Origin: Porticoccaceae bacterium
Lineage (GTDB): Bacteria; Pseudomonadota; Gammaproteobacteria; Pseudomonadales; Porticoccaceae
Assembly (NCBI GenBank): GCA_002701765.1
Contig: NZXB01000009.1
Location: 14,897-20,253, forward strand
Length of the DNA: 5,357 bases
Reading direction: 5' to 3'
Shown piece by piece: positions 1 through 5,357 of the stretch. Under the pieces are notes generated by a model. The model worked only from the letters and a program-made list of their open reading frames with translations, searched no databases and was not told where the DNA came from. The position numbers and the translations under genes were made by a program. How positions within the stretch are numbered: position 1 is the first letter of the stretch; each line of letters opens with the position of its first letter.

Positions 1-1
1 C

Positions 2-817
2 ATGAATGTAGACCTACATTGCCACTCCACCGCCTCAGATGGTTCTCTGACGCCCGCCGAGTTAGTTAAACTAGCAATCGAAAGAGAGGTAGATCTCCTA
101 TCTATAACGGACCATGACACCCTGCATGCCTACCATCATGGTTTAGATTCACTTCCGATCAACTTAGTTGCGGGTATTGAGCTGAGCACTTCCTGGAGAA
201 AATTTGATATACATATTGTTGGACTTAATATAGACGTTGCCCACGAATCGATTTTGACCGCAGTCCAACTCCAAACCGATGCAAGAAATACCCGCGCAAC
301 AAGAATTGCAGATAAACTAGAAAGTGTAGGTATTCAAGATAGTTTGAAGGGTGCTCGCATTGAAGCAGGCGGCGGACAGATCGGCCGCCTTCATTTTGCT
401 AGGTATCTAGTGAGCATAGGCGCAGTAAAAACCATTCAACAGGCATTTAAAAAATATTTAGGCAAAGGCAAGGCAGGCGATGTCAAGACTTCATGGGCCA
501 CGATGGAAAACATTATAAATTGGATAGAACAAGCTGGAGGGACCGCAGTTCTTGCGCATCCGGTAAAATATGGGCTGACATGGGCGAAACTAAAGTTATT
601 ATTAACTGACTTTAAGAATTGTAACGGCAAAGCCATTGAAGTTATATCTGGACGCCAAGACAAACATGTAACGAGTGAATTAGCCTCATTGGCCAACAAG
701 TATCAATTCTTATCGTCTTGCGGATCTGACTTCCATGTGTTGAATAAAGCATGGGCGGCCCTGGGCCAGGTAGAAAAACTTCCCAGCGGTTGTTTACCTG
801 TTTGGGAGCACTGGTGA
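2..817 (+). CDS. rnm: PHP-domain 5'-3' exoribonuclease, RNase AM / YciV (TrpH) family
   Basis: Predicted metal-dependent phosphoesterase of 271 residues. Characterised members (E. coli RNase AM, formerly YciV) are cytoplasmic 5'-3' exonucleases that trim 5' ends of rRNA and short RNAs and can hydrolyse 3',5'-bisphosphonucleotides. The PHP metal ligands are all visible: H6 and H8 in DLHCHS, D13, the TDHDT motif at 36-40, E60 in GIELS, H71 in DIHIVGLNID, H131 in RLHFARYLV, H186 in LAHP, and D243/H245 in GSDFH. The family insert between the metal-binding segments is present (about 75-180, with KKYLGKGKAG at 150-159), and the C-terminal LPSGCLPVWEHW also fits the YciV family as I remember it. At 271 residues it is slightly shorter than E. 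coli YciV (about 293). The ATG at position 2 places DLHCHS where family members have it, so the gene is probably complete, but its ribosome binding site and promoter lie outside. In E. coli the gene is near trp genes; here it precedes yibN and secB. Family assignment is firm; the exact substrate is inferred. Confidence 0.91.
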   Translation: MNVDLHCHSTASDGSLTPAELVKLAIEREVDLLSITDHDTLHAYHHGLDSLPINLVAGIELSTSWRKFDIHIVGLNIDVAHESILTAVQLQTDARNTRATRIADKLESVGIQDSLKGARIEAGGGQIGRLHFARYLVSIGAVKTIQQAFKKYLGKGKAGDVKTSWATMENIINWIEQAGGTAVLAHPVKYGLTWAKLKLLLTDFKNCNGKAIEVISGRQDKHVTSELASLANKYQFLSSCGSDFHVLNKAWAALGQVEKLPSGCLPVWEHW

Positions 818-859
818 TCAGGTCAAGAAATTTCAATTTCCCAGCCAATTAATGACGTG

Positions 860-897
860 TATACTTTCAGACCTAATTTCTATGTGCACTATATACT
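860..897 (+). promoter_or_regulatory. Two possible sigma-70 -10 elements upstream of the rhodanese gene
   Basis: The roughly 100-bp gap between the PHP gene and the rhodanese gene is AT-rich and contains TATACT twice, at 860-865 and 892-897, each 5 of 6 to the -10 consensus. The -35 matches are poor: TTTCCC at 837-842 with a 17-bp spacer for the first, and CAGACC at 868-873 with an 18-bp spacer for the second. One of them may start a yibN-secB transcript. No clear terminator for the PHP gene is seen, so read-through is equally possible. This is a weak inference from sequence only. Confidence 0.25.
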
Positions 898-918
898 TGC
901 TAGACAGCGGCGATTGAT

Positions 919-1332
919 GTGGAAATCTTCTTATTTTTAGGCGAACAATGGTTTTTAGTGACTGTTCTATTGCTGCTAATGTATGCCTATCTCCTGAATG
1001 AGCGCAAGAAAAGTGGTAAAACAATTGGGCAACATGAATTAGTCAGTTTAATTAATTCAGGCGAAGCGATACTTGTGGATGTGAGAGCAGCTAATGACTT
1101 CTCTCAAGGGCATATCCAGGGAGCCATCAACATACCTCATACAAAAATGAGCAATCGCTTTGTCGAACTCGAAAAAGAAAAATCCAAGCTGGTCGTTCTA
1201 ACTGATCAGTACGGACAACATGCGCCCTCAGCAGGCAAGCTGCTAATGTCAAAAGGATTCGAAGTGCGGCGCCTAAAGGGAGGCATGATCGAATGGAAAG
1301 AACAAAATATGCCGGTTGTACGGAAAAAATGA
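919..1332 (+). CDS. yibN: Membrane-anchored rhodanese-like protein, YibN type, no catalytic cysteine
   Basis: A 137-residue protein with one hydrophobic N-terminal helix (about 11-26, WFLVTVLLLLMYAYLL) followed by a positively charged stretch (NERKKSGK). This predicts an inner-membrane anchor with the rhodanese domain in the cytoplasm. The rhodanese fold shows in ILVDVRAANDFSQGHIQGAINIP (51-73) and in the C-terminal LKGGMIEWKEQNMPVV (119-134). The active-site loop has no cysteine: the stretch is LVVLTDQYGQHAPSAGK (91-107), and the whole protein contains no Cys, so classical thiosulfate sulfurtransferase activity is not expected. E. coli YibN, as I recall it, also has Asp in this loop, so the loss looks typical of the family and not like decay. 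The start is GTG at 919. An in-frame stop lies at 901-903 with no ATG or GTG between, and the ATG at 917 is in another frame; the Shine-Dalgarno sequence is weak. secB follows after 62 bp, as in the yibN-grxC-secB cluster but without grxC. The cellular role is unknown; an export-related role is guessed from the neighbour only. Confidence 0.85.
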   Translation: MEIFLFLGEQWFLVTVLLLLMYAYLLNERKKSGKTIGQHELVSLINSGEAILVDVRAANDFSQGHIQGAINIPHTKMSNRFVELEKEKSKLVVLTDQYGQHAPSAGKLLMSKGFEVRRLKGGMIEWKEQNMPVVRKK

Positions 1333-1394
1333 TCGCGTATTTAACTCACAATCGAGAAAAGGGTAATACCCAAAAATATGGAGAAATTTAGGCA

Positions 1395-1913
1395 ATGGCT
1401 GACACGGAAGGAAACGACCAAAACCCGGCAGTAGATCAGACCCCAGAAGAGCCAAGCTTTTCACCACAGCGTCTATATTTAAAAGACTTATCGTTTGAAA
1501 CGCCCAAGGGAACTGCACTATTTCTGCGGCAATGGGAACCAAAAATTCAGCAAGATCTCAGCACCACGTCATCTAAGTTAGGTAATGATCTCTTTGAGGT
1601 CGCTCTTCGCATCACTATCACAGTAAAGCAGGAAGAGGATGTGCTGTACCTCATTGAAGCTGAGCAAGGTGGTATTTTTAAAATTACTGGTCTATCGGAT
1701 CAACAGCTCTCGCAAGTATTGAATACTACCTGTCCGAACATTCTATTTCCCTATGCTCGAGAAATAATTGACAGCACAGTGACAAAGGCGTCTTTTCCCC
1801 CAATAATGTTGCCGCCGGTTAATTTTGACTCGCTTTTTATTGCAGCAGTAAATAAAGCCAAGTCGGATGAGAGTGCTATGGCGGTGCAGGAAGAAAATCC
1901 TGTTGCTCACTAG
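1395..1913 (+). CDS. secB: Protein-export chaperone SecB
   Basis: SecB is a cytoplasmic homotetrameric chaperone that holds precursor proteins unfolded and passes them to SecA for export by the Sec pathway. Over its core the 172-residue product follows SecB closely: QRLYLKDLSFETP (25-37), FLRQWEPKIQQDLSTTSSKL (43-62), FEVALRITITV (67-77), EAEQGGIFKITGL (88-100), and the signature CPNILFPYAREIIDSTVTKASFPP (113-136) followed by LPPVNFDSLF (139-148). It is longer than E. coli SecB (155) because of an acidic, Asn/Pro/Gln-rich N-terminal tail of about 22 residues and a short acidic C-terminal tail; both ends are variable in the family. The ATG at 1395 has GGAG at 1380-1383, about 11 bases upstream, a long but usable spacing. 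The gene probably shares a transcript with yibN. Downstream it converges with ntrC, with 17 bp between the stop codons; the usual gpsA neighbour is absent. Confidence 0.97.
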   Translation: MADTEGNDQNPAVDQTPEEPSFSPQRLYLKDLSFETPKGTALFLRQWEPKIQQDLSTTSSKLGNDLFEVALRITITVKQEEDVLYLIEAEQGGIFKITGLSDQQLSQVLNTTCPNILFPYAREIIDSTVTKASFPPIMLPPVNFDSLFIAAVNKAKSDESAMAVQEENPVAH

Positions 1914-1930
1914 CTGCCGCCAGATCTGAT

Positions 1931-3349
1931 CTAGCAGGGAGAATAATCGTCTGAAGCGTGTTCCTGCAGCTTTCGTGTGAGAGTATTGCGACCCCATCCA
2001 AGTAGAAGCGCCGCATCTTTTTTTCTACCACCGGTGTGAGATAGGGCAGCATCCATCATCACTTTCTCAAAATCTGCTAAAGCTGTGACCATGATTTTCG
2101 AGGCGCCCGCGTTCAATTGGGACTCTCCCCAGCGCCGCAACAATTTCTGCCAAGACATATCATCACATGCTGAACCCATCGCCTCCTGTGAAATCAGTTC
2201 TGGTGGCAAATCAGACATAAGCACCTCGCGACCCGCGGCCATGACAGTGAGCCATCTGCAGGTATTCTCTAATTGTCTGACATTTCCCGGCCACGTCAGT
2301 TCTTGGCACAACAAACTCACTTCTTCAGACAATATCTTTGGTTCAACATCAAGTTCATGAGCTGCCTTTACGAAAAAGTGTCGCATCAACATGGGAATGT
2401 CTTCTTTTCTCTCAGACAAACGAGGTAGATGGATTCGGATTACATTGAGTCGATGGAACAGATCCTCTCGAAAACGGTTTTGTTCCACCAATTGTTCTAG
2501 ATTTTGATGCGTGGCAGCGATAATCCGGACATTTACCTTTATTGATGTGTGACCACCCACTCGATAAAACTCTCCGTCGGAGAGCACACGTAAAAGTCGG
2601 GTCTGCGCTTCTGCAGGCATATCGCCAATTTCATCTAAAAACAAGGTCCCATCATTTGACTGTTCAAAACGTCCTCGACGTTGTTGCGCTGCGCCTGTGA
2701 ATGCGCCTTTTTCATGTCCAAATAATTCTGATTCTATTAAGTCATTGGGAATCGCCGCCATATTCAAGGCTACAAATTCATTGCCTTTCCTAGGGCTATG
2801 GTTGTGCAATGCTCTGGCAACAAGTTCTTTGCCAGTTCCTGATTCTCCGTTAATGAGAACGGTAATATTCGAATTTGCGAGTCGCCCAATTGCTCGGAAG
2901 ACTTCCTGCATGGCAGGAGCTTCACCGATAATTTCTTTAGACGCGGCGATAGTCTCAACCATACTTCCTTTTTTCTCTTTGGAAATAGCAATTGCTCTTT
3001 TCGCTACAGCAATCAGCTCTTCTATATCGAAAGGCTTGGGAAGATATTCAAAGGCTCCACCCTGATATGCAGAAACTGCACTATCAAGGTCAGAATGTGC
3101 GGTGGTGATAATAATTGGTATCTCTGGAAAGTTGGCCTCTACGCGCTTCAAAAGAGCCAAGCCATCAGTACCCGGCATGCGAACATCCGAAATAATTACT
3201 GTGGGTCTGGCCTGCGTCAGGGCGGCAAGAAGGTGGTCTCCGCGTTCGAAACAACGAACGCCGATACCAGCACGTGTCAAAGCCTTTTCCATAACCCAGC
3301 GCAGTGACCGGTCATCTTCAGCAATCCATATTCTTGAAGAATTTTCCAT
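1931..3349 (-). CDS. ntrC: Nitrogen regulation response regulator NtrC (NR-I), sigma-54 activator
   Basis: A 472-residue sigma-54-dependent activator with all three NtrC domains. The receiver domain (about 5-120) has the acidic pocket in IAEDD (9-13), phosphoacceptor D55 in IISDVRMPG, T83 in ITTAHSDLD and K105 in YLPKPFD. The AAA+ domain (about 140-370) has Walker A GESGTGKE (168-175), the sigma-54-contacting GAFTGA loop (215-220), Walker B GTLFLDE (234-240), arginine-finger region REDLFHRLN (294-302), and the WPGNVRQLENTCRWLTVMAAG stretch starting at 353. The C-terminal Fis-type helix-turn-helix lies at about 443-463 (KKDAALLLGWGRNTLTRKLQE). Length and motifs match E. coli GlnG (469). I chose the ATG at 3349: it puts the receiver domain in register and has AGGT about 8 bases upstream, inside the end of ntrB. 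A longer open frame reaches back to 3409 but overlaps ntrB and adds unconserved residues. The start lies two bases after the ntrB TAA, so translation is probably coupled. Phosphorylated by NtrB in nitrogen shortage, it should activate nitrogen-assimilation promoters, probably including its own (site at 4589-4605). Confidence 0.98.
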   Translation of the reverse strand: MENSSRIWIAEDDRSLRWVMEKALTRAGIGVRCFERGDHLLAALTQARPTVIISDVRMPGTDGLALLKRVEANFPEIPIIITTAHSDLDSAVSAYQGGAFEYLPKPFDIEELIAVAKRAIAISKEKKGSMVETIAASKEIIGEAPAMQEVFRAIGRLANSNITVLINGESGTGKELVARALHNHSPRKGNEFVALNMAAIPNDLIESELFGHEKGAFTGAAQQRRGRFEQSNDGTLFLDEIGDMPAEAQTRLLRVLSDGEFYRVGGHTSIKVNVRIIAATHQNLEQLVEQNRFREDLFHRLNVIRIHLPRLSERKEDIPMLMRHFFVKAAHELDVEPKILSEEVSLLCQELTWPGNVRQLENTCRWLTVMAAGREVLMSDLPPELISQEAMGSACDDMSWQKLLRRWGESQLNAGASKIMVTALADFEKVMMDAALSHTGGRKKDAALLLGWGRNTLTRKLQEHASDDYSPC

Positions 3350-3351
3350 AG

Positions 3352-4428
3352 TTATACCTGTATCGGTAAGTAAATTGAAAAGCATGTATTTCCGGGTGTC
3401 GAGTGGCATTCGATTAATCCTTCATGGCGATTGATAGCGGTCTGCGCGATGGTTAAGCCCAGACCTGCCCCTTCACTATGCCCACTGATCATTGGAAAGA
3501 AAATGCGCTCCTTGATTGCATGATCAATGCCACTTCCGTTATCTATCACATCCACTCGACAAACTGCCCGGCGACGTAAACCTGCAATCGTGAAACTTTG
3601 TTCGATACGCGTTTTAATGATGATGCGCGGGCCCGTTCGTTCACTGCGATGCAGAGCTTGCATAGCATTTCGCGCTATATTTAAAAAGGCTTGGATAAGT
3701 TGCTCGCGGTCACCTAGAAGCTGCGGTATGCTAGGGTCATAGTCTTTATTGAGCGCGATTTCTCCCTTCGTTTCGGCTTCAAGAAGAGTCGCGACATGAT
3801 CTAGAACTTCATGAATATTGAGACTTTCCAAGGCTGGAAGCTGACTGGGACCTAGAAGTCTATCGACTAAATTACGGAGGCGATCAACTTCTGTAACAAT
3901 GATATTACAAAATTCTTGCGTCTCTAAGCTCGCTAGACCATCAATAAGTTCTTGTCGAAGGAGTTGTGCAGCCCCACGAATACCCCCAAGTGGATTCTTG
4001 ATTTCGTGGGCTAGGCCCTTAATAAGATTTCGGGAACTGTCTTGCACTGACGAGAGCGCTTCTTCACGATTAATTCTAAGAAATCGATCTATTCGCTGCA
4101 TTTCGATAATCAGGGAATTGGTATCCTCAAATTGGATCGGGGTAACAGAATAATCTATAAGACTCGACTCGCCGTCATGCAATTGGAGCGTTTCATGGCG
4201 CTTGGTATAAGGTTGATTTATTCGAAGCGAATCAACCATTGCACTTTTAGCCAATTCCACTTCGCCGAAAAGCATACAAACATTTGTCTCCTTCAGTTTT
4301 AAAAAACTTACCTTAAGCAAAGACTCTGCCGCTATGTTCGCGTATCGGATATGCAAGGCGTCATCAACTAAAAGCACTGCCGTGTTGAGACTATCAAGCA
4401 AAGGCTGGTTTTCTACTCGCAACTCCAT
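3352..4428 (-). CDS. ntrB: Nitrogen regulation sensor histidine kinase/phosphatase NtrB (NR-II)
   Basis: A 358-residue cytoplasmic histidine kinase that phosphorylates NtrC in nitrogen shortage and, in complex with PII (GlnB), dephosphorylates it in excess. An N-terminal PAS-like domain (about 8-110; LLDSLNTAVLLVDDALHIRYAN) precedes the dimerisation/phosphotransfer helix with H141 in LAHEIKNPLGGIRGAAQLL and the NtrB-typical DRLRNLVDRLLGP (182-194). The ATP-binding domain has the N box FLNIARNAMQAL (248-259), G1 box DNGSG (296-300), F box IFFPM (309-313) and G2 box GAGLGL (320-325). No membrane segment is present, as expected for NtrB. I prefer the ATG at 4428: family members begin close to this point, an AAGAG-type Shine-Dalgarno stretch lies about 10 bases upstream, and the predicted sigma-54 start point (about 4467) is outside it. 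An open frame extends to 4482, but that start would lie upstream of the predicted transcription start. The TAA stop at 3352-3354 is two bases before ntrC. Confidence 0.97.
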   Translation of the reverse strand: MELRVENQPLLDSLNTAVLLVDDALHIRYANIAAESLLKVSFLKLKETNVCMLFGEVELAKSAMVDSLRINQPYTKRHETLQLHDGESSLIDYSVTPIQFEDTNSLIIEMQRIDRFLRINREEALSSVQDSSRNLIKGLAHEIKNPLGGIRGAAQLLRQELIDGLASLETQEFCNIIVTEVDRLRNLVDRLLGPSQLPALESLNIHEVLDHVATLLEAETKGEIALNKDYDPSIPQLLGDREQLIQAFLNIARNAMQALHRSERTGPRIIIKTRIEQSFTIAGLRRRAVCRVDVIDNGSGIDHAIKERIFFPMISGHSEGAGLGLTIAQTAINRHEGLIECHSTPGNTCFSIYLPIQV

Positions 4429-4478
4429 GATAGCCACTCTTATTTTGCAGATATCAAAATTAATTAATACGACTCTAA

Positions 4479-4494
4479 GCAATAACTAAGCCAA
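4479..4494 (-). promoter_or_regulatory. Sigma-54 (-24/-12) promoter of ntrBC
   Basis: On the minus strand the sequence TTGGCTTAGTTATTGC fits the sigma-54 consensus TTGGCAC-N5-TTGC. The invariant GG and GC dinucleotides are exactly 10 bases apart and the -12 element is a perfect TTGC followed by TT; the only deviation is CTT in place of CAC next to the -24 GG. With the C of GC at -12 (position 4479), transcription would begin near 4467 and give a leader of about 39 bases. The NtrC operator is centred at 4597, about 130 bp upstream, comparable to the upstream NtrC sites of E. coli glnAp2. Confidence 0.75.
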
Positions 4495-4564
4495 CTAATC
4501 AAATGAACAATTGTCTCTGTTTTGTCTTGGTAAAGCTTGACCTAACTAACTCGTTCTCCCTTCC

Positions 4565-4570
4565 ATTGTA
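4565..4570 (-). promoter_or_regulatory. Possible sigma-70 -10 element just downstream of the NtrC operator
   Basis: On the minus strand TACAAT (5 of 6 to TATAAT) lies 10 bp downstream of the palindrome. No good -35 is present at 16-18 bp; the best-placed six bases fall inside the NtrC operator. If the element is used, NtrC bound at 4589-4605 would cover the -35 region and repress it, as NtrC does at the sigma-70 glnL promoter of E. coli. The match is short and the -35 poor, so this is tentative. Confidence 0.3.
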
Positions 4571-4580
4571 CCCCGAGGAC

Positions 4581-4613
4581 GCTCAGAATGCACCAGCGTG
4601 GTGCATTCTGAGC
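4581..4613. repeat. Perfect 33-bp palindrome (15-bp arms, 3-bp centre)
   Basis: The left arm GCTCAGAATGCACCA (4581-4595) and the right arm TGGTGCATTCTGAGC (4599-4613) are exact reverse complements around the centre GCG. The inner 17 bp are the NtrC operator. The outer GCTCAGAA/TTCTGAGC extension is not part of the known NtrC consensus. There is no T-run directly after it on either strand, so it is more likely a protein-binding site than a terminator, although RNA from either strand could fold into a strong hairpin. Confidence 0.97.
4589..4605 (-). promoter_or_regulatory. NtrC binding site (enhancer/operator)
   Basis: TGCACCA-GCG-TGGTGCA is an exact dyad match to the NtrC consensus (TGCACCA-N3-TGGTGCA) known from enteric glnA control regions. 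It lies about 130 bp upstream of the predicted sigma-54 start of ntrBC and between the glutamine synthetase terminator and ntrB, so the likely target is ntrBC, i.e. autoregulation. I see no convincing second site in the region, although strong enhancers in this family often have two. The site is symmetrical; the strand given is that of the presumed target. Confidence 0.87.
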
Positions 4614-4663
4614 AATCCGCTTTGTTTCACATGAAGGTATGATGCGGGGTAAAGGTTAGCCCA

Positions 4664-4700
4664 AAAAAGCCGCGACGTGGAAAACAACCCGGGGCTTTTT
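4664..4700 (-). terminator. Intrinsic terminator after the glutamine synthetase gene
   Basis: AAAAAGCC (4664-4671) and GGCTTTTT (4693-4700) form an 8-bp stem, extended after a G-G mismatch by CG/CG (4673-4674 with 4690-4691) and by GG/CC (4679-4680 with 4688-4689). On the minus strand the stem ends in a run of six T residues, as expected for a Rho-independent terminator, and it starts 36 bases after the glutamine synthetase stop codon. The A and T flanks are symmetrical, so it could also stop transcription coming from the other direction. It would largely separate the synthetase transcript from ntrBC. Confidence 0.72.
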
Positions 4701-4736
4701 CGGTTTTTAAAGCGCTTCCGAACTAAGAGTATCTCG

Positions 4737-5357
4737 TTAAAGAGCTTCTTTTGTAGTTTTAATGATGGCTGCTGCAACCTTGTAAGGATCGGCATTAGAT
4801 GCGGGGCGCCTATCCTCCAATCTTCCTTTCCAACCATCTTCTACAGTTCCAACTGGAATCCGAATCGAAGCACCGCGATCTGAAACACCGTAACTAAATT
4901 CGTTTATTGATTGAGTTTCATGGTCGCCGGTCAAACGTTGATCATTATCGGCCCCATATACGCTAATGTGCCGCTCAATATTCTTGCCAAATTCATCACA
5001 AATCTTGCTAAACAGCGACTCTTCGCCAGACTCACGCATAGCGCCATTCGAAAAGTTGGCATGCATGCCAGAACCATTCCAATCGAGCTTACCGAATGGT
5101 TTGGGATGGTAATCAACAGCAAAACCATACTTTTCGCCGGTTCTTTCTAACAGGTATCTTGCTACCCAAGTTTCATCTCCCGCCCGCTTAGCTCCTTTCG
5201 CAAATACTTGGAATTCCCACTGTCCCGCTGCTACTTCAGCATTAATCCCTTCCACGGTTACGCCTGCTTCCAAGCAGAGATCGAGGTGGTCATCAATGCA
5301 ATCTCTCCCGAAAGTGTTAGAGGCACCTACTGAGCAGTAGTAAGGCCCTTGGGGTCC
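4737..5357 (-). CDS. glnII: Glutamine synthetase type II (GSII, eukaryote-like), 5' end outside window
   Basis: Catalyses ATP-dependent formation of glutamine from glutamate and ammonium. The visible 206 C-terminal residues run in frame to the right edge, beginning GPQGPYYCSVGASNTFGRD; about 130-150 N-terminal residues, including the beta-grasp domain, should lie beyond. GSII signatures follow in order (fragment numbering): CLEAGVTVEGINAEVAAGQWEFQ (28-50), WVARYLLERTGEKYG (62-78 region), DWNGSGMHANFS (92-103), YGADNDQRLTGDHET (134-148), FSYGVSDRGASIR (154-166) and EDRRPASNADPY (181-192), carrying the glutamate, ATP and ammonium-site residues typical of the family. From memory the closest relatives are rhizobial GlnII proteins (HLDLCL.AGI..EGINAEVA.GQWEFQ). 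GSI features such as the adenylylation-loop tyrosine motif NLYDLP are absent and the C-terminus is short, so it should be a decamer not controlled by GlnE. The first in-window start-like codon (TTG at 5273) is internal. A terminator follows the stop, then the ntrBC control region. Transfer from another lineage is possible but cannot be shown here. Confidence 0.95.
   Translation of the reverse strand, partial: GPQGPYYCSVGASNTFGRDCIDDHLDLCLEAGVTVEGINAEVAAGQWEFQVFAKGAKRAGDETWVARYLLERTGEKYGFAVDYHPKPFGKLDWNGSGMHANFSNGAMRESGEESLFSKICDEFGKNIERHISVYGADNDQRLTGDHETQSINEFSYGVSDRGASIRIPVGTVEDGWKGRLEDRRPASNADPYKVAAAIIKTTKEAL

Larger units (their letters stand above)
4429..4736 (-). other. Intergenic regulatory region between the glutamine synthetase gene and ntrB
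   Basis: This stretch of about 308 bp has no credible gene; the short open frames across it are shadows without start signals or recognisable composition. Read along the minus strand it contains, in order, the likely terminator of the glutamine synthetase gene (4664-4700), about 50 bp with nothing I can name, the 33-bp palindrome with the NtrC operator (4581-4613), a possible sigma-70 -10 element (4565-4570), about 70 bp of AT-rich DNA that could form the bending region, the sigma-54 promoter (4479-4494), and a leader of about 39 bases before ntrB. The order enhancer, spacer, -24/-12 promoter is that of a classic NtrC-activated control region. Confidence 0.85.

Noticed and set aside
1361..1371. 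Short inverted repeat GGGTA-A-TACCC upstream of secB
   Set aside because: Five-bp arms are expected by chance in a window this size; no known operator or T-run goes with it.
3350..3409. N-terminal extension of ntrC (20 extra codons, start at 3409)
   Set aside because: It overlaps the 3' end of ntrB and encodes residues unlike any NtrC N-terminus; the ATG at 3349 has a good Shine-Dalgarno sequence and places the receiver domain correctly.
2697..3434. Antisense open frames on the plus strand inside ntrC (2697-3065, 3095-3307, 3102-3434)
   Set aside because: They are opposite a well-conserved coding sequence, resemble no protein I recognise, and have no convincing start signals.
4429..4482. 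N-terminal extension of ntrB (18 extra codons, start at 4482)
   Set aside because: That start lies upstream of the predicted sigma-54 transcription start (about 4467) and the extra residues are not NtrB-like.
4581..4613. Palindrome read as a Rho-independent terminator
   Set aside because: No T-run follows on either strand, a better terminator lies at 4664-4700, and the inner 17 bp match the NtrC consensus exactly.
4583..4883. Short open frames over the 3' end of glnII and the intergenic region (4583-4837 minus, 4677-4883 plus)
   Set aside because: They run through the terminator and the NtrC palindrome, are out of frame with glnII, and have low-complexity shadow-like translations.
4931..5150. 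Open frames 4911-5150 (plus) and 4931-5128 (minus) inside the glutamine synthetase gene
   Set aside because: They are alternative-frame shadows of the conserved GSII catalytic region.

Overview
The window reads as chromosomal DNA of a gammaproteobacterium of moderate-to-low GC. The evidence is a YibN-type membrane rhodanese next to secB, a ntrB-ntrC pair that follows the enterobacterial GlnL/GlnG sequences almost motif by motif, and an RNase AM (YciV)-type PHP protein. I cannot name the species. No tRNA, rRNA, CRISPR array, insertion sequence or phage gene is visible.

Left arm (2-1913, + strand): three genes in a row. First is a PHP-domain 5'-3' exonuclease (rnm/yciV family), then after about 100 bp a small membrane-anchored rhodanese-fold protein without a catalytic cysteine (YibN type), then after 62 bp the export chaperone secB. 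In Escherichia coli grxC sits between yibN and secB, and gpsA follows secB; neither is here.

Right arm (1931-5357, - strand): a nitrogen-regulation block. Read along the minus strand it holds the C-terminal two thirds of a glutamine synthetase (start beyond the right edge), an intrinsic terminator, a perfect NtrC operator inside a 33-bp palindrome, a sigma-54 (-24/-12) promoter, then ntrB and ntrC, which are two bases apart. ntrC and secB converge with only 17 bp between their stop codons.

The most notable point is that the glutamine synthetase is not the usual proteobacterial GSI (GlnA, a dodecamer controlled by adenylylation). It is a type II, eukaryote-like GSII, closest from memory to the rhizobial GlnII. 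It stands where glnA stands in the enterobacterial glnA-ntrB-ntrC locus. The sequence suggests a self-regulating circuit: NtrC~P binding at 4589-4605, about 130 bp upstream of the predicted start point, would activate ntrBC through sigma-54. It could also repress a weak sigma-70-like promoter beside the operator. Whether glnII itself is under NtrC cannot be seen, because its promoter lies outside the window.
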